Assembly: GCA_037349105.1 (NCBI GenBank)
Contig: JAYJMM010000038.1
Location: 3,756,501-3,820,500, forward strand
Direction: 5' to 3'
Origin: Limnomonas spitsbergensis
Taxonomy: Eukaryota; Chlorophyta; Chlorophyceae; Chlamydomonadales
Length of the DNA stretch: 64,000 bases
The translations under genes and the position numbers were made by a program. Every line of letters starts with the position of its first letter. The first letter of the stretch is position 1. Positions 23,034 through 35,200 of the stretch are shown here, one piece after another. The notes beneath the pieces were generated by a model. The model worked only from the letters and a program-made list of their open reading frames with translations, made no database searches and was not told the DNA's origin.

Positions 23034-23794
23034 ACATTAACCTGGACTTTTTAATTGGACTTATTTTTCATAGCCCCTGACTTCGTTTTCAATCTCTTAG
23101 TCTATTAATTGATGAACTGTTGTTGACCGCTCGTTCCTTGGTTTTCTTCTTCTTCTAAGGAAAGAAGCAATTTTCTGTTTGTCCCTCTCTTACTGTCTCT
23201 CCTATTTTTTTAATTGGCGAGACAGCAGCGCAAAACCTTCGGGCTTCATTCCTTCTTAGAGTATGGGGGTCTTTCCCTTTGTGTTCCTCTCTTTCTTTCG
23301 ATCCTCTTCTTGCCTTCAGTTTCCTCAAACTGAGTGAGCAGTTGGGCGCCTAAGGGCACACTTCAGGACTTCTCTCTTCAGGGATTGGACACATCTTTCC
23401 CTGGCCTTTACTTTGGGGGGGGACCTTCTCTTCCATTCCTTCCCCTATGCGAAACCTTATCCACAAGTGTCGGTCACGCTACCTCTTTGGGCGTGACGCT
23501 CGGCGTCACGCTCTACTGCAAGGCGTGTGCTGCGTTTTGAGAGCTGCCTTCCGGACAGTTTGCGTGTCCATGTCAGGACATGACACCGCAGGACAGCGAA
23601 GCCAAGTGATGGATCGGGCGAAATGCAAGCGTGAGAAATGTGAAAAGCGTGACGCGTCACGCACACCGTTTCGTGTCTGTGCATCATAAACGTGGAGTAT
23701 AATTTGTTTCCTCACGCGCATTATATGCGGATGAAAACGAGAATTGCGCGAGCTGACGTCAGATATTCGCGTCGGGATTTCGGAGCCGTTTCAA
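23034..23794. other. No gene seen
   Basis: A pyrimidine-rich tract (23120-23330) is followed by a CGTCACGC-rich stretch (23470-23670). No coding frame has support. The tract carries a direct CGTGACGC/GGCGTCACG theme, perhaps a small degenerate inverted repeat. Confidence 0.4.
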
Positions 23795-23818
23795 TAAATT
23801 AATATTTAAGCAAAGCTG

Positions 23819-23849
23819 TTTAAACATTTTTACATTAAAAATGTTTAAA
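23819..23849 (-). terminator. Plastid 3' stem-loop carried with the rbcL fragment
   Basis: A perfect 14-bp stem (TTTAAACATTTTTA and its complement) with a 3-nt loop lies immediately downstream of the rbcL stop. Plastid mRNAs end in such inverted repeats, which protect the 3' end from exonucleases. Its presence shows that the inserted DNA came from genomic plastid DNA or an unprocessed transcript including the 3' UTR. Confidence 0.85.
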
Positions 23850-24026
23850 TTATAGTTTGTCAATAGTATCAAATTCAAATTTGATTTCTTTCCAAACTTC
23901 ACAAGCAGCAGCTAATTCTGGAGACCATTTACAAGCAGTACGAATAACGTCTCCACCCTCACGGGCTAAATCTTTCCCTTCATTACGTGCTTGAGTACAA
24001 GCTTCTAGATCTACACGGTTTGCTAC
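23850..24026 (-). pseudogene. rbcL: Nuclear plastid-DNA insertion: 3' end of rbcL
   Basis: The minus strand encodes 58 residues plus stop that match the C-terminus of the Rubisco large subunit: [39 protein letters not shown], ending FDTIDKL. The full protein is about 475 residues, so only the last eighth is present, without a start. The segment is strikingly AT-rich and uses plastid-style codons ending in A/T, unlike both flanks. It lies beyond any chloroplast context, between a transposon and a GIY-YIG gene, so it is a NUPT and not expected to make Rubisco. The frame has no stops. One residue differs from the usual sequence (VDLEAC rather than VALEAC). Confidence 0.93.
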
Positions 24027-24803
24027 AGTTTGCTATCCACTGAAAGCCTGTGGATACACTGCGCGAAAATCGTCCACTTGCAGAAGAAAGTGCCATGAAA
24101 CGGAAAAGGAAGCCAACGCAGCTCGGCCAGCAGCCTTTTGCGCTCGCAAGAAGCAGACAGCAACACCACCCAGCCAAGAAGAAAATTGAAGTAGCACACG
24201 AGGAGGCTGGAATCCAAGTACAGCCGACATACCGTCGGTACCGTCGGAGGAGGCGAACAATACGTGTGCAGACAAGCAGAGCAAAAACCTCGTACCGGTC
24301 AACAGAAAAACATGCATGTGGTTGGCCATTTGTACATTGCATCTCTCAGGGAAAAACACTCACTAACCTCACCGCACCATCCCTGAGTACCAGTTGCAGC
24401 TTCACACTTGGCAAATTTTCTTTCTTATCAACCCAACTCGTTGGAACTCTTTCATTTCTGGCAATGGTAGCAACAGTTTTAGTGCGCCACACATGACGCT
24501 CAAACAAATCTACCACTTCTGAGAAAGCAGGTACTTCCAGGTACTTTCGGTTACTGTTGTTCCGTAGTTACTATTTTCATTTGACAGGTACAACATTTAT
24601 GTTCCTCTCACCCCATACTGTCGTGACACTTGAAGTGGTGGAAATGGTTAAGTCAGTTAAAGTGGTTGAAGTGGTTAAGGTGGTTAGGATGTACACCCCA
24701 CCATTGCTATCCAAACCGGTCATGGATGGGTTCATATACCACCTCAGCACCAACATGCTAAGGTAATAGCAAGTATTGACAGGAAGCTCATGGGAGGTGC
24801 GCG

Positions 24804-25160
24804 GTGCGATGCGCGATGCGATGCATGTGGCGTGACAAAGGGTCGGTCATCATCTATGGCTTGTACATCGAGGGCGCGGACAGCTGGTACATTGGCCAGA
24901 CAAACAATCTCCATCGCCGCCTCTCACAGCACGAACGCTCACCACCGAGGCTGATGATGCCCTTGTTACGGCCAACCGACCCGTTCATGCAGCAAATTGT
25001 TCCAGTTGTCCTAGCCCGCGTCAAAGGCAGCGCCAGCGCAAACAGGGCAGAGACGAAGTTGATTGCCCGCCTCAGCACCTGCAACAACCTGCCTGGGGCA
25101 CCTGGTGACAGCGGTCGTGGCCGGGCCATCATCCATGCCCGCAAAATAGCCAGGCACTGA
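24804..25160 (+). CDS. GIY-YIG endonuclease domain protein
   Basis: The frame encodes 118 residues spanning one GIY-YIG domain: IIYGLYIEGADSWYIGQTNN gives the GLY...YIG pair, LHRRLSQHE the conserved Arg, and AETKLIARLS with a following NN the metal-binding Glu and Asn. GIY-YIG domains nick or cut DNA in homing endonucleases, UvrC, and Penelope-like retroelements; green algae have Penelope-like elements with the domain at the N-terminus. No reverse transcriptase is readable downstream to 26266. The ATG at 24804 leads directly into the domain; an upstream open frame at 24050-24496 with basic nuclear-signal-like stretches (KRKRKPTQ, RRYRRRRR) could be a 5' exon, but no splice pair was fixed. It could be a solo element relic or a domesticated gene. 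Confidence 0.7.
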   Translation: MRCAMRCMWRDKGSVIIYGLYIEGADSWYIGQTNNLHRRLSQHERSPPRLMMPLLRPTDPFMQQIVPVVLARVKGSASANRAETKLIARLSTCNNLPGAPGDSGRGRAIIHARKIARH

Positions 25161-26266
25161 GCAGCCTTAGCGACTGGCAGTATTCACTAGCATTTGCATT
25201 AATCGGATGTGCACTCAATATTTTCGTCCTTGGTTTACCACGGTACGTACACTGAACATTTCGTGCCAAACTGGTCAAACTTGAAGTTGTAAACCATGTA
25301 AACGTACCGAGGACAGCCACTTCCACTTCCAGGCTCCAAAAAAACACAAACTACTTTTCACAGTAAGCAAGCTGTCTCAAAGGGCCCACACGTGTAACGT
25401 CATGAACCGGTGCCTCAAACCTGCCATGGCCAAGGCTCCATCCATCGACGGCTGGCGTACACATTCGTTGCCCATACATACCCGTATATGTTTTTGCCCG
25501 TACGGGCAGTATCCTGTATCACTGGCAACAACAGAATGATACTGCCTAATGAAATGACGGAGGCTTGGGGGCACCACAGTTCTAAGAGTCAAAGGAAGGA
25601 AAACGGTAGACAGAACCGAATCAGAGCAGGAAAGAGAGTACTCCCCGCCACGGCCCACCCTCCTTCCCTGCCTCCTCCTCTCCCGCCCACGCCCAGCCCG
25701 TCTCTTCTCGCGGGCATGTCTCGTCTGCTACTAGGTCTGCTACTACCTTTTGAAACAACATATCATATCAAGTAGTAAGTTACCTTGGGACGCTGGTGCA
25801 AGCACCAGCTCATAACTATAATCCACGATTGCGGCAGCAGGATAAGAAGAGTGGCGGGTGCGTGTGAGGTGAGTGTGAGGCAAGTTCATTTTCACTGGTA
25901 TGAAGGGGTTGGAGTCCACACAAGCTGACGCGCTAATCTGGTCGAGCACTGGAGACACGATCACGGGACAAGGTTGACACTGCTCTGTTCATCTTGCTAG
26001 TCATATATGAATATCGCCAGTCTCGACCCCCTTCACCAGAACTGCTCATTTCATATAATTTGCATGACTCGACTCCCTTACGACCATCCCACTGCCAGCG
26101 CGCTCTCATAATTATGAAGCACTTATAAACTTTCAGTGACACTGAATTCGAGAGCTTAAAAAAGTTCCAGCCGAGAGTCACTAATGGGAGGGCAACTGGT
26201 GACCACGCTGTGTTGTCATACACCAGGGTTGCTGTCTCGTGCGAGGAAGCAGATGTATCAGTTGCA
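25161..26266. other. Intergenic; probable promoter region of the cyclase gene
   Basis: No coding support. CATATATGAATATC (26003-26016) and ATTTCATATAATTTGC (26047-26062) are the only TATA-like tracts near the start at 26267. Nothing else recognised. Confidence 0.35.
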
Positions 26267-29200
26267 ATGATGATAAATCTATTTGGAAGAGGAGTCCGTC
26301 GAAGTCATAAACTCCTTTTCGCATGCGGTCTCGTCATCACCGCGGCATCCCAAATCTACCTCCAGCCCTCTGCAGCTGCATCGACGAGAGACTCTTTCGA
26401 AGCCTCTTTGCACGCTTCTGGTTCAAATCGAGAGCGCTGCCGCAGGAGCCTGCTCGAGGTCCCGAACGACAGCGAACCGGCACCGGTAGCTCCCTGCGAC
26501 GCTGCATGCCAGCAGCAGCAAGCCGACCTACTGCTCATATTCTTCCAAAGCCTGAATGGCCACCAGTGGCTTAACGCCTCGGGCTGGGAGGACCCCACCT
26601 TGCGGCACCATTGCACCTGGTTCGGCGTACAGTGCTGCTCCCCTAACAGCTCGACCACCGGAGGTGACTGGGCCTCTTTCCGGCACCTTTCCCTCACCTG
26701 CCTGCCATCCAACCAGCTGAATGCCTCTCACCAGCCTTCGGTGGTTGGCCTGAGCCTGGTGGGCAACAACCTCCGGGGCAGCCTGCCGCACATGTATGCA
26801 GATGCCCCGCCGACAGCTCTGAGCACATCCCTACAGGCCATGGACCTGTCTCGGAACCAGATCAGCGGGGTAATTCCCGCGAGGACGCTGTCATCCGGCA
26901 TGCTGCGGCATCTCGCTTTGGATAGCAACAGGCTTCAGGGGACGCTGCCGGACAGCCTAGGCGGGCAGCCGCTGCGCCACCTCAGCCTCTCTCTGAACAA
27001 CCTGTCGGGACAGCTGCCTGCCAGCTTCTCAAATCTATTGGAGCTAATCCTGTTTGACGCCAACCACAACAACTTCATTGGTGCGACGGAATAGGCGCAT
27101 GGGCCATGCATGGTGCAGGGCACTAAAGATGGATGGCGCATGGGCTGTGCACAATTGCATGGCAAGCACAGCACACGGGCTGTGCACGGCGCATGGCATG
27201 CATGGTGCATGGATTGCTGAGCGCATGGGATGTGTCTGATGCATGGGTACAATGGCGCGTGGATTTTGAATGACAAAGGGCATGCACGGCGCATGAACTG
27301 TGCTTGTTGCATGGGCTGCATGGCGCTTGGCCTGTGCTTGGTGCATGGTATGAAGTGTCTGAGGCTTGAGGGTTTGAGGGGTATGCAGAGTGGAACTCTC
27401 CCAGTGCGTGCCAAACCTCCTTTGGGGGGCTGTCGTGCGACTACGAATGGGCCCATTATGTCAATACTTTGATCAGCCTTTGGCCGATGGCCTAAACAGC
27501 AGGGCTCTGTGCACCAGTCCACTTTGGCCACAGGCCAGGATGCATTCGACATGTGCACAGTAAGCCGGCAGAGCTGCGCTAGTTTATGCCATGGCTGTAG
27601 AGCTAGGCACGGGTCTGAGCTTGTCGGTCGAGTGTGTGTGTGGCCAAGCTTGTGCAGCCTGCGTCATGTTAAGCATGTTAAGCATATTAAGCATGTTAAG
27701 TATGTTAAGCATGTGACCTGCTGGAAAACACTCTGATGGTCTAGTTCGTGTGCTGCTTGAGTGGTTTAAATGTATTAATACCTGTGTGCATGAATAGAGA
27801 TACCGGTATTCATACCGGCAATGGCATACAGAAATAACACTTTATACTGAGAGGCCCTGATGGCTACCTGTAGGCTCAAACCACGCCTTGGCACCCTCCT
27901 GCCGTTACTCCCGGGGTTGGGGTTGTGGGGGGACGTCAGCGGCCATACTGGCTAGCGCGTTAGTTACATGTTCCCCCATTTTGGCGACTCAACAAGTGCA
28001 GCCATGTCGCGACCTGTGTTGTGTCTTGCATGTTTCCCTTCTCTCCTCCTGCTTGCCCTCCTCGTGAGCACCTTGTTTGTCTGTATCGATTTCGCTTTTG
28101 TCACACCTAAGCACGCGAGTGAATCGTGTCACGCTTGCGCCCCCATCCCCAATTTCCCCCTCCTTCTGCTCCTCCTGTTCCAGGTCTAGTGCCTGTGGCC
28201 ATGCTGGCGTTGCCAAAGATGCTCACCTTCATGATGTCTTTCAACCAACTGAGCGGAAGCATCCCTGGATTGGACATGGCCAAAGGTATGCAAAGCAGTG
28301 CTGTGCCGATAATGGTCCTTACGGTGGCTCAATCACGCTGCTGAGTTTCAGTCACCGTAATTTCAAGGCAATTCAGCTACTTATTAGTAAGGGACTGTGA
28401 TCAATTACTTGCACGATTCCTGAATAACAGCGCAATTACACAGCACTGATAAAATGCAGCGGTCAAACCCTGGGCACACAAACCTAAAACCTGTAGATTT
28501 GAATTGCTTGCCCTCGGGTGTGATCTAATTATTTCTGGTGATGCTGATCCTTGGGGACAAGTAAATAAATAAATAATGGACCCGTGCTCCCGATCACGGC
28601 CTGGTTTGGCGGCGGCGCACCGGGCACCGGCGGTCGATAGCTGGTTCGATAATGCATATCTTTCCCTTCTCAGCGTGAATTACCAAGGGAAGGTAAAGCA
28701 CGCCTATAGAAAATACCAGTAAGTGGCTCTGTTCAATGCCTTCACCCTACACCCTAAAACCTGTGCCTCCAAAGCCCTCAAGGTATGATAGCAGGCAGAG
28801 TTCCAGGGAGGGGGTAACCAGAGCGTGACTCGTCTCCCCCCAAGTTTTTTAACGGGGCCACTGGGACAGGAGGATGGGTATGGTGCATGATCGGGTGATG
28901 GGTATGGTGCATGATCAGGTGATGGCCTGGTGTGCGTCCCCAACTCCCGGTGTCTGTGCTGTGTCAATGCAGGTCTGTCCCTGAACCGGTTGGCCATCGG
29001 GCACAACCAGCTGACGGGGCACATGCCAAGCTTCATAGGGGGCTTGCAGGTCGGGACGCTGGACTTGTCCAACAACCAACTGTCAGGTGCGGGACCCATG
29101 CTTCGATGAGGAAACATATACGATGCTTGGCAAAGGATTAAGGAAAACATATGCAAACTTGATGAATACCGGTCACCGTAATACCGGTGCCTTTTGATCA

Positions 29201-32200
29201 TGCTTGTGCCGGCTAACAAATAGTTATGCTAGTGTGATGTAATAAAGAAGTGAATCTTCGGAAATTCATATCCTGATATAGCGTCTCGAGGCGTAGATCA
29301 AGGAGGCCGTCCCCGTTGTACCGTAGCGCTGGTTAGGCTTGCACGCCATGCAGCACTGCTTGTTCCCTCTCAAACGCCCATGTCATAGCCTTCACTGACT
29401 GCTCACAGACTGTCAGGAGTAGGACCTACCTGGCTGACAGCATGGCTGGTAACTAGCCTGTCTGGCTGACAGCCTGGCTGGTAACTAGCCTGTCTGGCTG
29501 ACGGCCTGGCTGGTAACTAGCCTGTCTGGCTGACAGCCTGGCTGGTAACTAGCCTGTCTGGCTGACGGCCTGGCTGGTAACTAGCCTGTCTGGCTGACGG
29601 CCTGGCTGGTAACTAGCCGGTCTGGCTGACCGCCTGGCTGGTTCAAAGCCTGTCTGGCTGGCTGCCTGGCTGGTTCAAAGCCTGTCTGGCTGACAGCCTG
29701 GCTGGTAATTAGTTTTTCTGGCTGACAGCCTGGCTAGTAACTAGCCTGACTGGCTGACAGCCTGGCAGGTTCAAAGCCTGTCTGGCTGACAGCCTGGCAG
29801 GTTCAAAGCCTGTCTGGCTGACAGCCTGGCTGGTTCAAAGCCTGTCTGGCTGACAGCCTGGCTAGTAACTAGCCTGACTGGCTGACAGCCTGGCAGGTTC
29901 AAAGCCTGACTGGCTGACAGCCTGGCAGGTTCAAAGCCTGTCTGGCTGACAGCCTGGCTGGTTCAAAGCCTCCCTGGCTCGTTAATAGCCTGGCTGGTTA
30001 ATAGCATGCCTGGCTGACAGCCCGGCTGTAGTATTGCCTGTCTGGCTGACAGCCTTATTCACCAAACTTGCCATGGGTTGATTGGCAGGGTCTCTCCCAG
30101 CTGTTCAGCATGCAGCCCTGCGCTGCGCCTGTAGCCGCGGCCAGCTTGCATCTGTATTCATATCAATTGCTTGGCTTATATAGGGCCTAGACCCTGAATC
30201 CTACACAATTCCCCCCTCTGGGCCTTTTAGGCCTTTTAGTTGTGTCTTCGGTTGTCCTGTCTGTTGCCCCCTGGTCTTTGGTTCGGCCTTGTGTGCTTGT
30301 TTAAGTAATTAAGTGTTCTTCCGTCTTTCTCTGTGTATGTGCTGCTTTGGTTGGCCCCGCGTCTCCTCTTGCGCGTTTTGGGTTCTGTCTTGGTTCTTGT
30401 CGCTGCTTTTTCCGGGGCTCGCTTTTCTGGTCGGTTCGCTCTCCTTGTTATTTCGCTTTTCCTGTCCCTTTCGCAAAAGACTGTGGGATACGTTCACTTA
30501 ATAGCAACAACATCAATAGCCTTGCAGGGCCTATTCCCCTGGACATCGGCAACACGGGGGACCTCTTCAGCCTGCGGTTGAACAATAACCTGCTGACCGG
30601 CCCCATCCCTACAATGCACCTGACCATCCACTTGGAGGTGCGTGCCCTGGGCAGTCTTTAGTCGATGTGCGGTCTTCAAGGTGCTGCTGTTGCATGACAG
30701 CCAGCTCAGTGGCATAGTTGTTTCTCATTTCTCACTCCCCACTTCTCACTCCTCACTACCCATCTCTCACTCCTCACTCCCAACTTTTTGCTCCTCACTG
30801 CCCACTTCTCACTCCCCATCTCTCACAGTCTCACTCCCCACCTCTCACGCCCACTCCTCACATCTCACTCCCCACCTCTCACGTCCACCCCTCACTCCTC
30901 ACATCTCACTCCCCACCTTTCACTCCGCATCTATGACTCCCCACCTTTCACTCCCCACCTGTCACTCCCCACCTCTCACTCCCCATCTCTCACTCCCCAC
31001 CTCTCACTCCCCACCTCCCACTCTCCACCTCTCACTCTCCATCTCTCAACCCCCACCTCCCACTCTCCACCTCTCACTCCCCACCTCTCACTCCCCACTC
31101 CTCACCTCTCACTCTCCACCTCTCACTCCCCACCTCTCACCCAGGTGCTGCTATTGCACGACAACCAGCTCAGCGGTACACTCACCAGCCCCATCGCATG
31201 GGCACATGACCTGTTGTGGCTGGACCTGTCCAGCAATGCCAACCTCAGGTGAGTGTGGCTCGTTGAAAATATTGGGGAGGAGTGTTTATGTTTGGATCTT
31301 TTCTGAAAAGGCACCTGTTGTGGCACGACCTCTCCAGCAATGCAAACCTCAGGTGTGTTGGGCTGTTGAAATTAGAGAACACTTAAATATTTTGGAGATG
31401 TTTACATGGATTTGTGTGGGTTGGGCTCATTGGAAATCGGGTGGGAATTGTTTCATGTTCGGATTTTTCGAGCGGCGGGTGGCATCTGTTGTTGCCTGTT
31501 GCCTGTGCAGGAATGCCAATCTCGGACATTTTGAACTTTTGAAAATAGGGAAACAAATATGGAGGACATGGTTTATGCATGATTTTAGAAATGGAAACAC
31601 CTGTGGCGACCCGTCCAACCATGCCAACCTTAAGACTGGGGACGCCTTGTATGGCATAGGGTTTGTTGGACCTCCCTATCAACCCCCTGATGGCCTCACT
31701 TTATGCCCTTTAGGGCCTTCCTGCCAAACATTCATGACACAACATCCCCTTTTTCATCTCATCTCCCCTTTGATCTCATCTCCCCTTTCTGTGTACTGCC
31801 ATCCTCAACCACAGCGGCTCCCTCCCGAGCGAACTGGACAGCTTTCCTGCTCTGGAGAAGCTTGCGGTTTCAGGGACACAAATGCGGGGCACTGAGAAGG
31901 ACGCATCGAACGGCTTGCTCCCTGCCTGGCTCACCTTTGCCTCGTGAGTACACGAACAAACAGCCTGCTCCCTGTTCGGCCCTCGTTTGTCTCGCGTGCG
32001 ATGCATCGAAAAGCCAGCCTGCTCCTGGCCGGCTCAATCTTTAACACGAGTCTTGCAGAAAGGCTTAACAGGGGTGGTCCGTTGGAGGGTGCTGGCGCTG
32101 CCTCTGGGTGGGCCGCTGGGGTCCTGTCTAACTAATAACGGCAGGGTGCGGCTTCCATCAACCGCCCGCCCCTGCCCCCCCCCTCCCACCTTGGCACCTT

Positions 32201-35200
32201 GCCCCCCCGCCCGGCATCCACCTGCTACGCCGTCATCCTGTTGAATTGTGGGCCTAAGTAGGAAAATAGGAGCAAATGGCTGGGGGAAGGGGAAAACGGA
32301 AGTGGGGATAAAACCTGAACAGGGAAGGAGAGGGAAAAGGAGCTCTTTTGGGACTCAGCAACTGTGGGTCTGTCTCCACATTTGCCCCTGGAGAGATTTG
32401 TAAATGATGCATTCCCGCAGATTCAGGACATGTGACCCCAGAATAATAAAGGCCACGTCTAATTAATTACAAAATAGTCCTTTAGCATGTTGGTGGGCCT
32501 GGGGCCATGTGTTCCTTTAAAAAGATCTTACGCCCTAACAAACTGATCTTACACCCTAACAAACTGATCTTACACCCTAACAAACTGATCTTACGCCCTA
32601 ACAAACTGATCTTACACCCTAACAAACTGATCACAATTCGCTCTTCACAACCCTAAGCCGCATTGACCGGGGTACCCACTTCCCTGCCCCGTCCACCCCC
32701 CCCGCCCCTTTTACCTTGATGTGTTGCTGAGCAGGTCGGACAACGTGCTGCAGCTTGTACACGAGCGCATGGCATGCCCGCTGATTGTGCTGAAGAAGCT
32801 GGAGAACGGCAGCCTCCCCGACGCCGTGGTCGGTGTGGACCCCTACTACTACGGCTTCCAGGTAGGCTTTGGGCGAGGGTTCAGGGCCCAGGGGTTCAGG
32901 GCCCAAGGGTTCAGGGCCCAGGGGTTCAGGGCCCAGGGGTTCAAGGCCCAGGGGTTCAGGGCCCAGGGGTTCAGGGCCCAGGGGTTCAAGGCCCAAGGGT
33001 TCAGGGCCCAGGGGTTCAGGGCCCAAGGGTTCAGGGCCCAGGGGTTCAGGGCCCAGGGGTTCAAGGCCCAGGGGTTCAGGGCCCAGGGGTTTAGGGCCCA
33101 GGGCTTCAGGGCCCAGGGGTTCAGGGCCCAGGGGTTCAGGGCCCAGGGGGTTTAGGGCCCAGGGGTTCAGGGCCCAGGGGTTCAGGGCCCAGGGGTTCAG
33201 GGCCCAGGGGTTCAGGGCCCAGGGGTTCAGGGCCCAGGGGTTCAGGGCCCAGGGGTTCAGGGCCCAGGGGTTCAGGGCCCAGGGGTTCAGGGCCCAGGGC
33301 TTCAGGGCCCAGGGGTTCAGGGCCCAGGGGGTTCAGGGCCCAGGGGTTCAGGGCCCAGGGGTTCAGGGCCCAGGGGTTCAGGGCCCAGGGGTTCAGGGCC
33401 CAGGGGTTCAGGGCCCAGGGGTTCAGGGCCCAGGGGTTCAGGGCCCCGGGGGTTCAGGGCCCAGGGGTTCAGGGCCCAGGGGTTCAGGGCCCAGGGGTTC
33501 AGGGCCCAGGGGTTCAGGGCCCAGGGGGTTCAGGGCCCAGGGGTTCAGGGCCCAGGGGTTCAGGGCCCAGGGGTTTAGGGCCCAGGGGTTCAGGGCCCAG
33601 GGGTTCAGGGCCCAGGGGTTCAGGGCCCAGGGTTTCAAGGCCCAGGGGTTCAAGGCCCAGGGGTTCAGGGCCCAGGGGTTCAGGGCCCAGGGTACATGCC
33701 TGCGTAAACCCTGCATCTCGCAGCACCTTGCTTGCCCTCCTTTGTGTCCCCACACAAGAAGTGCGCAAAAATGGGCCCATGGGTTCCCAAACTCGCCCTG
33801 TCTTGCTCACCTTCATCGTTTAGGGTTACGGGTTTAAGGGTTCATGGGTCCTTTCGTGCATCTCGCAGCCGTGTATGCGCCCTTCTATGCCTCCCTGAAT
33901 CCGCCCTCTCGTGTGTGTACCTCGCAACACTGTCTTTGCCATGCTTTGTCTATCCCAAAGCCCCGTCCTGCCTCCTCAAACACGCCTTGCCTTACTTTCC
34001 TGCCCCCTCCCCCTTTCGTGCATGCATCTTGTAGCGCTGTGTCCCCCCCTCTATGTCTGCGCATGTGTGCAAGGTGTCCAGACAAGCTCTCTCAAATGCG
34101 CCTTCCTGCCCTCCCCTTTCGTGTATACATCTTGCAGCGCTGCGTATGTTCCCCGGGGACAACACCGGTCACGACCAGCGACGTTTCGGGCTCTGTGACC
34201 AGCCTGCTATGTCAGGAGGTGCGAAGGAACCTGCGGGACTTGGGGCTGTGGTGCTGGGAGGAGAGGGGGGGCGGGGCTAAGAGGGGTGTGGGGAGGGCTG
34301 TTGAGGGTTTTTAAATGAATGCAGGGATGGTTTTTAAACGAATGCTTTCACCTTGGATTTGAATTGCCTGCCCTCTGGCATGGCTTTCTTATTTTGTTTC
34401 CTTCAGTGCTGCTCCTCTCCTGTCAAACAAGAGACCAAGCCTCTTAATTTTTGACTATTAACGGATGCCGGTGGTCGATAACAGCACCTGAATTGCCTTC
34501 CCTCGCGCATGATTCGATTATTACCTTCCAGTGCTGTCCTCCTTTCGACCGAAAGGCCGAGACTCTTGATTTCACGACCATCATACTTGCTATGCACACC
34601 CTCTCCACGCCCCTCACGGGCCTCTCTCTCGACCCTTCACGCTCTCACATCGCCCCTAATCCTACACCCTCACACAGGCCACCGTCACACAGGACTTTTC
34701 ATGGTAGAAAACTTTGCTCCGTCTAGTGAAGCCCTTAACCCTGAACCCTCCCCGGCTACCCCTGAACCCTGAACCCTCCCCGGCTACCCCTGAACCCTCC
34801 CCGGCTACCCCTGAACCCTGAACCCTCCCCGGCTACCCCTGAACCCTACCCAGCTTCCCCTGAACCCTGAACCCTCCCCGGCTACCCCTGAACCCTACCC
34901 AGCTTCCCCTGAACCCTGAATCCTCCTTGGCTACTTCTGAACCCTGAACTCTCCCCGGCTACCCCTGAACCCAAAACCCTCCCCAGCTACCCCTGAACCC
35001 TGACCACCGCCCCCCCGCAGGCCGGTCCAGACGTCCGCGGCTCCCCCTCCCCGTCCAGCATCAGCTGGTACCTCCCGTTTGCGATCGTGATGGGCGTGAC
35101 GCTGCTCCTAGCCGCTGTGCTGGGCCTGCTGTGGTTCAAGCTTCGGCCAAAGCTGCGGGCGCTCAAGAAGCTAGACAAGGCAAAGCTGATGGCCCCCGGC

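Larger units (their letters stand above)
26267..34218 (+). other. Ectodomain exons 1-8: signal peptide and leucine-rich repeats
   Basis: Exons: 26267-27080, 28184-28285, 28973-29086, 30528-30637, 31145-31248, 31815-31943, 32735-32861, 34138-34218. Exon 1 carries a hydrophobic signal (LLFACGLVITAASQIYL) and a plant-type LRR N-cap (LLIFFQSLNGHQW...HCTWFGVQCC). The LRRs follow the plant consensus: LSLVGNNLRGSLP, LDLSNNQLSGPIPLDIGN spanning an exon junction, LRLNNNLLTGPIP and LLLHDNQLSGTL. Several Asn-X-Ser/Thr sites fit an extracellular face. The last exon (RCVCSPGTTPVTTSDVSGSV) is a Ser/Thr-rich juxtamembrane stalk. The ligand is unknown. Confidence 0.85.

Noticed and set aside
22648..23054. 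Short frames in the right part of the transposon
   Set aside because: Palindromic subterminal repeats; no transposase motif.
10852..23350. Shared CAGTTGGGCGCC at 10852 and 23339 as a retroelement primer-binding site
   Set aside because: Similarity stops after about 12 bases and no LTR pair or polyprotein was found.
30681..30712. True exon 5 of the cyclase gene
   Set aside because: It encodes LLLHDSQLSG but has no usable donor and is followed by a minisatellite; the full-length version with donor is 31145-31248.
32721..33837. Frames with FRAQG / GPGVQ repeats
   Set aside because: Only 32735-32861 is coding; the rest is a 15-bp intronic minisatellite.
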